From Mycobacterium sp. (GTDB lineage Bacteria > Actinomycetota > Actinomycetes > Mycobacteriales > Mycobacteriaceae), in NCBI RefSeq assembly GCF_002863225.1, contig NZ_PKEK01000100.1, forward strand, positions 1-64,000: DNA of 64,000 nucleotides, written 5' to 3'. The first letter of the stretch is position 1. Each line of letters opens with the position of its first letter. The notes beneath the pieces were generated by a model. The model did not search any database. It worked only from the letters and a program-made list of their open reading frames with translations, and was not told the origin of the DNA. This document shows, one piece after another, positions 7,898 through 16,007 of the stretch. Made by a program: the position numbers and the translations under genes.

Positions 7898-9555
7898 CGG
7901 ACCAGCACCCAGCGGTCCATGTTCCAGCCGGCGCCCCAGCGACTGGGATTGGTTCCGACGGCGTACATCTTCTTCGACGCCAGCAGAGTCCGCTGCTGGC
8001 GGTAGAGCGGCAGCGTCGGCATGCCGGCCCACAACACCGGCGCGCCCTCGGCGAGCAGGCGGACCAGATCGGCCGGGTCGGCCGACACCGCGAGCGAACC
8101 GATGATCCCGTCGATCTGGCCGTTGGTGTATCCGGACACGTTGTTGCCGTTGCCGGTGTGCAGGGCGTAGGCATCCATCGCCGACGAGCCGCTCGAACCG
8201 CTGCCGGTGGCCCCGCCGGTGCTGGCCAGCAAGACGTCGATCTTGCCTTCTTTGAGCGCCTGGGGGCCGACCGAGTCCGACGTGACGTCGGAGACCGTGA
8301 TGCCGGCCGGGCCGCAGGCCTTGGCGATCGCACCGACGATGGCGGCCAGGCGCGCGTTGGGCCCCCGATAGCCGATCCGCACCGGCAACGGTTTGTTCTT
8401 CAGCTCCGCGCGGGCCGCAACCGGGTCCGCTTTGATGAATTGTGCTGCCTGGGGCACGTTTTCGGCTTGGCCGATGGCGTCGTCGGCGGCGGTGTGCAGA
8501 CGCGCGTTGGCGATCGGCGCCTGGGCGTCGCGGGCGATCACATCGCGCGGAGTGCACAGGGCGACGGCGCGACGGGCCGCGATGTCGGCCAGCGGACCGG
8601 TCGGGGCGAAGATCAACTGTTCGATGCCGTCGGCCGGCGCGTCGGTGCGGCGGTAGTTGTCGGGAGTGGCCAGCGCGCCCGAGGAACCGGCGGCCACGTC
8701 GACGACGTCGGCGCTTCTGTCGTTGACCCGATCCTGGATGTCGGCTTTCTGCGGCCACACCGTGACCCGCTTGGTCAACGGCTTGGTGCCCCACCATTTG
8801 TCGTTGGCGACCAGGACGATGGCACCGCCGTCGAGCACCGACTCGATCTTGTACGGCCCCGACGACGGTAAATGCTTGGCGATGGCGGAATCGTTGCCCG
8901 GCTTGAGATTCCACGTGGTGTTCCACAGCTGCGCGATCCGCGCGACAACCGGAGCGTTGTTGGTGAGCAGCGCGGTGGTGACGTCGACGCCGAGCTCGTC
9001 GGCGATGACGTGCGACGGCAGGACCGTGGTCGCGGTGAAAAGCTGGTTGTAGTCGACGATGTTGCGGTCGGGGGCGAACGACACCCGCGCCCTCTTCTGG
9101 CCCGGCTGGCAGTCGATCGACGTGACATCGACGTAGCCCGCCTGGCTGGCGGCATCGAAGCCGGGATACCGGCCGGACTGGGCGGCCCACGTCAACACCA
9201 GATCGTCGCAGGTGACCTGCTTTCCGTCGGAATAGACGGCGTTGTCGGCGATTTGATAGTCGAGCACCAGGGGCGAACCACCGACGAGCGAGATGGAGCC
9301 GAAGTCGTGATCGGCGATGACCTGACCATCGGGCCCGTGGTAGCCGAATCCGGTCAGCGTGCGGGCGAACGCCTGCGCTCCCGCGGACGCCGCTCCGCCC
9401 ACCGTGTTGGTGTTGTAGGTGTCCAACGCGCCGTCGACCACGTAGTCCACCTGCCCCGCGGCGCTGCCGGAGCATCCGGTCAGCACACCGGGTGCGGCCA
9501 CCGCCAGCGCGACCACCAGACAACAGGCGGACAACCGCCGACGCCAGGCAGTCAT
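7894..9555 (-). CDS. Substrate-binding lipoprotein of the ABC peptide/solute type (Rv2585c family)
   Basis: A 553-residue extracytoplasmic solute-binding protein. The N-terminus MTAWRRRLSACC has a positively charged start, a hydrophobic core and lipobox LTGC (Cys28), so it is predicted to be lipid-anchored. The body follows the family 5 (DppA/OppA-like) pattern, with FARTLTGFGYHGPDGQVIADHDFGS near the N-terminus, VYSDGKQVTCDDLVLTW, and LPLYRQQRTLLASKKMYAV near the end. No permease or ATPase genes lie nearby, so its ligand is unknown. ATG 9555 starts 4 bases after the secF stop; the end overlaps apt by 4 bases. The position between secF and apt is the same as Rv2585c. Confidence 0.88.
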   Translation of the reverse strand: MTAWRRRLSACCLVVALAVAAPGVLTGCSGSAAGQVDYVVDGALDTYNTNTVGGAASAGAQAFARTLTGFGYHGPDGQVIADHDFGSISLVGGSPLVLDYQIADNAVYSDGKQVTCDDLVLTWAAQSGRYPGFDAASQAGYVDVTSIDCQPGQKRARVSFAPDRNIVDYNQLFTATTVLPSHVIADELGVDVTTALLTNNAPVVARIAQLWNTTWNLKPGNDSAIAKHLPSSGPYKIESVLDGGAIVLVANDKWWGTKPLTKRVTVWPQKADIQDRVNDRSADVVDVAAGSSGALATPDNYRRTDAPADGIEQLIFAPTGPLADIAARRAVALCTPRDVIARDAQAPIANARLHTAADDAIGQAENVPQAAQFIKADPVAARAELKNKPLPVRIGYRGPNARLAAIVGAIAKACGPAGITVSDVTSDSVGPQALKEGKIDVLLASTGGATGSGSSGSSAMDAYALHTGNGNNVSGYTNGQIDGIIGSLAVSADPADLVRLLAEGAPVLWAGMPTLPLYRQQRTLLASKKMYAVGTNPSRWGAGWNMDRWVLVR

Positions 9556-9559
9556 CGGT

Positions 9560-10864
9560 CTAGCGTTTGTTCTGTTTGCCGGTCGGACGCGAGTGGCGGC
9601 CCGCCGCATGCCGTGCGGGCCGGGCACCCGGCGCCGGCTTGCTGGGCGCGGGCCCACTGGTGTCGACCAGGGGCGACACCGCCGCGGGCTCGACGTTTTC
9701 GTCATCGCTCGATTCGACGCGCACCCGGGCTCGCTGCTGCGCCTTCTCCGGCGTCTTCCCCGCGTCCGGACCCCGCCGGCGCAGTACCCGGCGCGTGTGG
9801 GTCTGCACCAACTCGGTGCGCTCACGCAGCGTGACCAGCAGCGGCGTCGCAAAGAAGATCGACGAGTAGGTGCCGACGAGGATGCCGATCAGCTGGACCA
9901 GGGCCAGGTCCTTCAGCGTTCCGACACCGAGCAGCCAGACGGCCACCACCATCAGGGCCAGCACCGGCAGGGTGGAGATCAGGCTGGTGTTGATCGACCG
10001 CATGAAGGTCTGGTTGACGGCGAGGTTGGCCTCCTCGGCGAAAGTCCGCCGGGTGGTGTGCTGGAAGCCGTGGGTGTTCTCTTCGACCTTGTCGAACACG
10101 ATCACGGTGTCGTAGAGCGAGAAACCCAGGATCGTCAGCAGGCCGATCACGGTGGCCGGGGTGACCTCGAAACCCACCAGTGAATAGATTCCGGCGGTGA
10201 CGGCCAGGTCGAAGACCATTGTGGTCAGTGCCGAGATGGCCATGAACCGCTCGTACCGGACGGTGATGTAAAGGCTGACCAGCACCAGGAACACCACCAG
10301 AGCGATCACCGCCTTCTTGGTGATCTGCCCGCCCCAGGTCGAGGACACCGCCGAGTCCGAAATGGCTTTCTTGCTGGGTTGCCCGTCGGCGCCCTTGGGC
10401 TGGTACTTCTCGAACAGCGCGTCGCGCAGCTTCTCGGTTTTGTCGTTGGTCAGGGTCTCCGACCGGATCTGAACCGTCGCCGAGGAACCGCTGCCGACGA
10501 CCACCACCGACTCCGGGTCGTGTCCCAACGCCTGCCGGAACACCTCCTCGACCTGGCTGACGGTGGCGGTTCCACGCGGGAACGAGACGGTGGTACCGCC
10601 CTTGAAGTCGATGCCGAAGGTGAAGCCGCGCAACAGAATACTGAGAATCGCGATCGCGACGATTGTTCCGCTGACCGCATACCAGAGCCGGCGGCGGCCG
10701 ACGACCTCGAAGGCGCCGGTACCGGTGTAGAGCCGGGACAGGAAGTTGTGCTGCGGCAGGACCGCGGTGTCACTCCCGCTTGCCCGCACGACGCGCGCGC
10801 TGTCCTTGGTGATCTCCACGGCGGCCGAGCCGTCAGTGGCGTTCTTGTCGGTGTTCGACGCCAT
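9560..10864 (-). CDS. secF: Sec translocon accessory protein SecF
   Basis: RND-type membrane protein that works with SecD to drive late steps of Sec-dependent export using the proton motive force. The 434-residue sequence has a first membrane segment (YAVSGTIVAIAILSILLRGF), the GIDFKGGT motif, a periplasmic domain, then five C-terminal membrane helices including VTPATVIGLLTILGFSLYDTVIVFDKVEEN, the SecF signature. The C-terminal tail is charged and Pro/Ala-rich. It begins 4 bases after the secD stop and lies in the yajC-secD-secF order. Confidence 0.96.
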   Translation of the reverse strand: MASNTDKNATDGSAAVEITKDSARVVRASGSDTAVLPQHNFLSRLYTGTGAFEVVGRRRLWYAVSGTIVAIAILSILLRGFTFGIDFKGGTTVSFPRGTATVSQVEEVFRQALGHDPESVVVVGSGSSATVQIRSETLTNDKTEKLRDALFEKYQPKGADGQPSKKAISDSAVSSTWGGQITKKAVIALVVFLVLVSLYITVRYERFMAISALTTMVFDLAVTAGIYSLVGFEVTPATVIGLLTILGFSLYDTVIVFDKVEENTHGFQHTTRRTFAEEANLAVNQTFMRSINTSLISTLPVLALMVVAVWLLGVGTLKDLALVQLIGILVGTYSSIFFATPLLVTLRERTELVQTHTRRVLRRRGPDAGKTPEKAQQRARVRVESSDDENVEPAAVSPLVDTSGPAPSKPAPGARPARHAAGRHSRPTGKQNKR

Positions 10865-10868
10865 CTCG

Positions 10869-12899
10869 CTACCCCCGTCCCGTCGCGTAAGACCCGGTGG
10901 CCGCCGCGCGCTCCCGCGCGACCTGCTGCACCGCGCCCAGACCGTTGAATGCCGGCTTGGCCAGGGTCTTGGAGTTGCCCGCCAGGGACACCAGCGGATA
11001 GGTCACCAGGAACACCACCAGCGTGTCGAGCGCGGTGGTGAGCCCCAGCGTGAAGGCGAACCCCTTGACCTGGCCGATCGCCAGGAAGTACAGGACGGCA
11101 GCGGCCAGGAAGGTGACGGCGTTACCGGACAGGATCGTCCGGCGGGCCCGCCCCCAGCCGCGCGGGATGGCCGACCGGAACGATTTGCCGTCGCGTATCT
11201 CGTCTTTGATCCGCTCGAAGAACACCACGAAGGAGTCGGCTGTCGTACCGATACCGATGATCAGACCCGCGATACCGGCCAGGTCCAGGGTGTAATTGAT
11301 ATACCTGCCGAGCAGCACCAGAATCGCGAAAACCATTGCCCCGGAGGCGGCCAGCGACAAGCCCGTCAGCACACCCAGCGCCCGGTAGTAGAGCAGCGAG
11401 TACAGCAGCACCAGGCTCAGTCCGATCGCGCCGGCGATCAGTCCGGCCCGAAGCGACGTCAATCCCAGTGTCGCCGAAACGGTTTGCGCTTCCGACGCCT
11501 CGAAGGACAGCGGCAGCGAACCGTACTTGAGGACGTTGGCCAGCTCCTTCGCCGAGCTGGCGGTGAAAGGCGGGTCGCCGCCGTTGATCTGGGTGCGACC
11601 GCCCGGAATGGCCTCCCGGATCTGCGGCGCGCTGACCACCTGGGAGTCCAGCGTGAACGCGGTCTGCGTCCCGACGTGAGCTGCGGTGAAGTCCGCCCAG
11701 GTGTTGGCCGCGCCGCTCTTGAACTGAACGTCGACGATGTAACCGCCGCTGCGCTGGTCCATGCCCGAGCTGGCGTTCTCGATCTGGTCGCCGCTGATGA
11801 TCGACGGCGCCAGCAGGTAGGCCTGCTTGTGCTCCTTGTCGCAGGTCACCAGTGGCAGGGCAGGGTCGTCGTTACCGGCCAGGATGTCTTCCTGGAAGCA
11901 GCGGGTGGCCTCGTATTGCAGCGCCAGGAACTGGACGCCCTTATTGGTGCTCTGCCGCCACTCCCGCTCCTTGGCGATCCGTTCGGCGAGGTCTTTGCGC
12001 GGATCGGGCGGACCCGGCTTGACCGGCGGAATCACCGGTTGGTCGGGCTGGGCCGTGGGCGCCGGAGACGTCTCGGGGCCCGGTGACTGCGGCGACTTGG
12101 GGGCGGTCGCGTTCGGCTGCACCGGGGCGGTCGTCGAAGGCGTCTTCGGCGCGGTCGGCTGGGAGGGGTTCGGCGACGCCGGGGTGGGCGTCGGGGGGTC
12201 CTGCGGATACGGCCGCGGCTGGGCCGGGACGGCGGGGCTGCCCGGCAACAGAGGCAGGTCGCCGGGTAATCCAGAGCCGAACCCGGGGTCCAGCTCAGGA
12301 CCCGTCCCCGGCGCGGGCCCACCGGGAGGAACCAGGCCGGGCTGAGCGCCGGGTGCGGGTGCGCCGGGCGCCGCTCCGGGCACCTGTGCCCCCGGGCCTC
12401 CGGGCAGCCCACCAGGTTGCGGCAGACCCGGTGCGCCCGGCCTGCCGCGCGGCCCCCTGGGGACACCGCCCCGCGGGGCAGGCAGCCGGGGGCCGCCCTG
12501 CTGCGTTCCCGCAGTGTCCACGGGCAGTGCGTTGATGACGGGACGGATGTACAGCCGCGCGGTCTGACCGAGGTTGCGCGCCTCGTTGCCGTCCGTTCCG
12601 GGCACGGTGATCACCAGGTTGTCGCCGTCGACGATCACCTCGGAGCCCGACACCCCCAGGCCGTTGACCCGGGCGCCGATGATCTGTTGCGCCTGCGAGA
12701 GCGCTTCACGCGTCGGCCGCGACCCGTCGGGCGTGCGCGCGGTCAGCGTGACACGGGTGCCGCCCTGCAGGTCGATGCCGAGTTTCGGGTCGGCCTTCTT
12801 GTTACCGGTCAGGAACACCAACAGGTAGACGCCGATCAGCAGAACCAGGAATACTGCCAGGTAGCGGCCTGGGTGCACCGGCGCCGATGGCGATGCCAC
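10869..12899 (-). CDS. secD: Sec translocon accessory protein SecD, with a large Pro-rich insertion
   Basis: Partner of SecF in protein export. N-terminal membrane helix (YLAVFLVLLIGVYLLVFL, about residues 13-30), GIDLQGGTRVTL motif at 41-52, periplasmic P1 region, and the C-terminal membrane block with AGLIIGIGTTADSFVVFFERIKDE. The 676-residue protein is about 100 residues longer than my recollection of M. tuberculosis SecD; the difference lies in a Gly/Pro/Ala-rich, low-complexity insertion at residues 131-300 (bases 12000-12509). Conserved segments on both sides remain in frame, so this is an expansion and not a frameshift. Start is ATG 12899. Confidence 0.95.
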   Translation of the reverse strand: MASPSAPVHPGRYLAVFLVLLIGVYLLVFLTGNKKADPKLGIDLQGGTRVTLTARTPDGSRPTREALSQAQQIIGARVNGLGVSGSEVIVDGDNLVITVPGTDGNEARNLGQTARLYIRPVINALPVDTAGTQQGGPRLPAPRGGVPRGPRGRPGAPGLPQPGGLPGGPGAQVPGAAPGAPAPGAQPGLVPPGGPAPGTGPELDPGFGSGLPGDLPLLPGSPAVPAQPRPYPQDPPTPTPASPNPSQPTAPKTPSTTAPVQPNATAPKSPQSPGPETSPAPTAQPDQPVIPPVKPGPPDPRKDLAERIAKEREWRQSTNKGVQFLALQYEATRCFQEDILAGNDDPALPLVTCDKEHKQAYLLAPSIISGDQIENASSGMDQRSGGYIVDVQFKSGAANTWADFTAAHVGTQTAFTLDSQVVSAPQIREAIPGGRTQINGGDPPFTASSAKELANVLKYGSLPLSFEASEAQTVSATLGLTSLRAGLIAGAIGLSLVLLYSLLYYRALGVLTGLSLAASGAMVFAILVLLGRYINYTLDLAGIAGLIIGIGTTADSFVVFFERIKDEIRDGKSFRSAIPRGWGRARRTILSGNAVTFLAAAVLYFLAIGQVKGFAFTLGLTTALDTLVVFLVTYPLVSLAGNSKTLAKPAFNGLGAVQQVARERAAATGSYATGRG

Positions 12900-13020
12900 G
12901 TGTTGAGTCTCCTCCGCTTATGCGCGATGCGCTGTGGTGCGGGGCGCTGCCCCGCCGTTCGCTCCCCGCGCCCCGATCAGTTCCACTGCACCGGAAAGGG
13001 TACGTGGCGGGCCGTCGACC

Positions 13021-13350
13021 TCAGTCGTTGGGCAGTCGGCCCGGATCGTCGGCCAGCTCGCCGAGTTCGCTGTCGTCGTCGTCCGGAGCCTCCGGCTCGA
13101 CACGGCCCGCGACCGCCAGCTTGGACCAGGTCGTCGTCACGCCCGGAGCGATCTCGAGGTCGACGGTGTCGTCGGTGAGCTGGGTGATGGTGCCGTGCAA
13201 CCCCGAGGTCGTCTGCACCCGGTCACCGATGCTCAGCGACTCGTGCAGGTCGATCGTTTCCTGCATCGCGCGCTTCTGCCGGCGCGACGCAAAAAACATG
13301 AACGCCCCCAAGACGATCAGCATCGGTAGGAAGACAACCGTTTGGTTCAT
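13021..13350 (-). CDS. yajC: Preprotein translocase subunit YajC
   Basis: Small single-span membrane protein that associates with SecDF. The ATG at 13348-13350 gives MNQTVVFLPMLIVLGAFMFFASRRQKRAMQ, a classic YajC N-terminus with one helix followed by a basic cluster, then the conserved LSIGDRVQTTSGLHGTITQL and a strongly acidic tail (DDDDSELGEL). Length is 109 residues. The frame is open further upstream, but that region is the divergent promoter region of the nitroreductase gene. It is the first gene of the secDF operon, 121 bases before secD. Confidence 0.94.
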   Translation of the reverse strand: MNQTVVFLPMLIVLGAFMFFASRRQKRAMQETIDLHESLSIGDRVQTTSGLHGTITQLTDDTVDLEIAPGVTTTWSKLAVAGRVEPEAPDDDDSELGELADDPGRLPND

Positions 13351-13430
13351 GAAGGCAAGGATCTTTCGTCGAGGTCGAGTGACGGTCACCAGTGTGCCAT
13401 CAGGGCGTCGACATGCTTGATCATTGAGCA

Positions 13431-14102
13431 ATGCAACTGATCGAGGCATTGCGCACCACCGGGGCCGTGCGCGAGTTCACCGATCGCGATGTCGACGACG
13501 TCGTGTTGGGCCGGGTGCTCGACAATGCTCGGTTCGCGCCCAGCGGAAGCAACGCGCAGGCCTGGCGGGTGGTGGTGGTGAAGGACGCCGCCAACCGTCG
13601 CCGACTGCGGGACTGCTATCTACGGGGCTCCCGGGAATACCTGGCTCTCGCGGCCGCCGGTCTGCGGCCCTGGTCGCCGACCAACGACCGCGACGCCGAA
13701 GCCCGCGCGCTGGCCGCCGAAAACCCAGCTGCGCCAAACGGTTTCGCTGAGAAGTTCGACGAGGCACCGGTATTGCTGGCATTGTTCGCCGATCTGTCGA
13801 TGCTGGCGGCGATCGATCGCGACGCAAACCGCTACACCTTCGCCGCCGGCGCATCGATCTACCCGTTCGCCTGGAACGTCCTGCTGGCGGCCCGCGAGGA
13901 AGGGCTCGGCGGGGTGATCACCACGATCGCGATCCGCGCAGAGGATGAGGTGAAAGACATTCTGCGAGCGCCGGATCCGCTGGCGTTGGCCGCGGTGATC
14001 GCGTTGGGCTACCCGGTGCGGCAACCTCGCCGACTTCGCCGCGAACCGGTGAGCTCCTTTGTTACCGTCGATTCGATCGACGGCCCCGTCTTCGAGGTTT
14101 AG
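13431..14102 (+). CDS. Nitroreductase family FMN-dependent oxidoreductase
   Basis: Predicted NAD(P)H-dependent flavoenzyme of 223 residues. The N-terminal pattern R-x-F-T-D-R-D-V and the FMN-binding segment RFAPSGSNAQAWRVVVVKD are typical, as is the C-terminal GLGGVITTIAI and ALGYPVRQPRRLRREPV. Natural substrates are unknown; members reduce nitro groups, quinones or deazaflavin-like acceptors. ATG 13431 lies 80 bases from the divergently transcribed yajC start. Confidence 0.9.
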   Translation: MQLIEALRTTGAVREFTDRDVDDVVLGRVLDNARFAPSGSNAQAWRVVVVKDAANRRRLRDCYLRGSREYLALAAAGLRPWSPTNDRDAEARALAAENPAAPNGFAEKFDEAPVLLALFADLSMLAAIDRDANRYTFAAGASIYPFAWNVLLAAREEGLGGVITTIAIRAEDEVKDILRAPDPLALAAVIALGYPVRQPRRLRREPVSSFVTVDSIDGPVFEV

Positions 14103-14175
14103 ACCGAGCCGCAACGTGGCAAGAGTGAAATGGCTGTTTTCAGTTCATTCACAGTGGCTATCGAGGAGGTCCGAA

Positions 14176-14412
14176 GTGAAAAACCTTATTGGCCGATTGG
14201 CCAGCTCAGTCGCTCTAGTAGGAGCAGCCGTGGCGTTCGCAGCTCCGGCCGTGGCTGACCCGCCGAACTGCGAGGCCGGCCAGTATTTTGACGGCTACCG
14301 AAACACGTGCCAGCCGATTGGTGTGGGTCCGGCGAAGAACTGTCCCCCCGGCCAGTGGTGGGACCCCAACGGCGACGTCTGCCGCGAACTCGGTCACACC
14401 GCGGCCGGCTGA
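14176..14412 (+). CDS. Small secreted protein with a duplicated Cys motif
   Basis: Start GTG 14176 is fixed by GAGGAGGT 6 bases upstream. The 78-residue product has a signal peptide (basic VKNLIGR, hydrophobic core, AVA cleavage site near residue 27) and a mature part of about 50 residues made of two related 19-residue units (residues 31-49 and 55-73): N-C-x2-G-Q-[YW]-[FW]-D-...-C-x3-G. Four Cys at 32, 45, 56 and 69 could form two disulphides. I do not recognise a named family beyond small mycobacterial exported proteins. It stands alone between a nitroreductase gene and gabT. Confidence 0.82.
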   Translation: MKNLIGRLASSVALVGAAVAFAAPAVADPPNCEAGQYFDGYRNTCQPIGVGPAKNCPPGQWWDPNGDVCRELGHTAAG

Positions 14413-14512
14413 TCCAACCCTCGCCCCCGGCGTTCGGCGCGGCCGCGGATTCACCCGCTCGACATCTCGTCGAGCCTCGCGGCCTGCGTCGTCGCCGAGC
14501 TAGTCTTTGGGC

Positions 14513-15853
14513 GTGTCCGCCGTCGAACAGAGCCGCCATCTCGCCACCGAAATCCCCGGCCCGGCATCGCTCGAGCTGACCAAGCGCCGTGCAGCGGCCG
14601 TGTCAGCCAGCGTTGGACGGACCATGCCGGTGTTCGCCGCGCGTGCCGCCGGCGGCATCGTCGAAGACGTTGACGGCAACCGCCTGATCGACCTGGGGTC
14701 CGGCATCGCGGTCACCACCGTGGGCAGTTCGGCGCCTCGAGTGGTGGACGCGGTGAGCGCGCAGGTCGCCGACTTCACCCATACCTGCTTCATGGTCACG
14801 CCGTACGAGCAGTACGTAGCGGTCGCCGAGCAGCTCAACCAGCTGACCCCGGGTTCGGGCGCCAAGCGCTCGGTGCTGTTCAACTCCGGCGCCGAAGCGG
14901 TGGAGAACGCGGTCAAGATCGCGCGTGCCTACACCCGCAAAGATGCGGTGGTGGCGTTCGACCACGCCTACCACGGCCGGACCAACATGACGATGGCGCT
15001 GACCGCCAAATCGATGCCGTACAAGAGCGGATTCGGGCCGTTCGCGCCGGAGATCTACCGGGCGCCACTCTCCTATCCCTACCGTGACGGGCTGATCGAC
15101 AAGGAGTTGGCCACCGACGGTGAGCTCGCCGCCCGTCGAGCCATCGACGTCATTGCCAAACAGGTCGGCGCCGACAACCTGGCCGCGGTCATCATCGAAC
15201 CCATCCAGGGCGAGGGTGGTTTCATCGTCCCGGCCGAAGGGTTCCTGCCCGCACTCCTGGCGTGGTGCCGGCAGAACAACGTCGTCTTCATCGCCGACGA
15301 GGTGCAGACCGGAGTCGCACGGACCGGGGCCATGTTCGCTTGCGAGCACGAGGGACTCGAGCCCGACCTGATCTGCATCGCCAAAGGCATCGCCGACGGG
15401 TTGCCGCTGTCCGCGGTGACCGGTCGCGCCGAGATCATGGACGCTCCGCACGCCAGCGGAATCGGCGGAACCTTCGGCGGCAATCCGCTGGCCTGCGCGG
15501 CCGCGCTGGCGACCCTCGCCACCATCGACGCCGACGGCCTGCTCGAGCGAGCCCGTCAAATCGAACGACTGATGAAGGACCGGTTGCAGGCGCTGCAGGC
15601 CACCGACGACCGGATCGGCGATGTGCGGGGACGTGGGGCGATGATCGCCGTCGAGTTCGTCAAACCCGACACCGCCGAGCCTGACGCGGAGTTGACCAGT
15701 GCACTGGCCGCCGCCGCGCACGCGGCCGGAGTCATCGTTTTGACCGCGGGCACCTTCGGCAACGTGGTGCGCTTCCTGCCGCCGCTGACGATCAACGACG
15801 AACTGCTGACCGAGGGCCTCGACGTGATCATCGGGCTGCTGGCCGACCTCTGA
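14513..15853 (+). CDS. gabT: 4-aminobutyrate aminotransferase
   Basis: PLP-dependent class III aminotransferase that converts GABA and 2-oxoglutarate to succinate semialdehyde and glutamate. Visible motifs include NSGAEAVENAVKIAR, FDHAYHGRTNMTMALTAK, EPIQGEGGFIVPAEGFL, the Asp of FIADEVQTGVARTG that contacts the cofactor pyridine, and the Lys of ICIAKGIADGLPLSAV that forms the internal aldimine. The GTG at 14513 gives VSAVEQSRHLATEIPGP, matching mycobacterial GabT; an in-frame TTG two codons earlier is possible. It lies upstream of car, as gabT and fadD9 do in M. tuberculosis. Confidence 0.93.
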   Translation: MSAVEQSRHLATEIPGPASLELTKRRAAAVSASVGRTMPVFAARAAGGIVEDVDGNRLIDLGSGIAVTTVGSSAPRVVDAVSAQVADFTHTCFMVTPYEQYVAVAEQLNQLTPGSGAKRSVLFNSGAEAVENAVKIARAYTRKDAVVAFDHAYHGRTNMTMALTAKSMPYKSGFGPFAPEIYRAPLSYPYRDGLIDKELATDGELAARRAIDVIAKQVGADNLAAVIIEPIQGEGGFIVPAEGFLPALLAWCRQNNVVFIADEVQTGVARTGAMFACEHEGLEPDLICIAKGIADGLPLSAVTGRAEIMDAPHASGIGGTFGGNPLACAAALATLATIDADGLLERARQIERLMKDRLQALQATDDRIGDVRGRGAMIAVEFVKPDTAEPDAELTSALAAAAHAAGVIVLTAGTFGNVVRFLPPLTINDELLTEGLDVIIGLLADL

Positions 15854-15924
15854 CGGCGTGCCCGTCGGCCACGGCGGGTGCAGTAACTCACACAACCCGA
15901 CCGGTTCAGCTCCTCGTGGAATAT

Positions 15925-15956
15925 CGTTACCTTCGCTAACGTAGTACTCATTACGT
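15925..15956. promoter_or_regulatory. Overlapping palindromes upstream of car
   Basis: Two short inverted repeats overlap in the 154-base gap between gabT and car: CGTTA-CCTTCGC-TAACG (15925-15941) and ACGTA-N8-TACGT (15939-15956). The local DNA is AT-richer than its surroundings. A regulator-binding site for car is possible but inferred only from symmetry. Confidence 0.3.
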
Positions 15957-16007
15957 GCAACGTCGCACCGGTAGATTTCCCAATTCGCACAGTTGTGAGG
16001 TTCTGAT

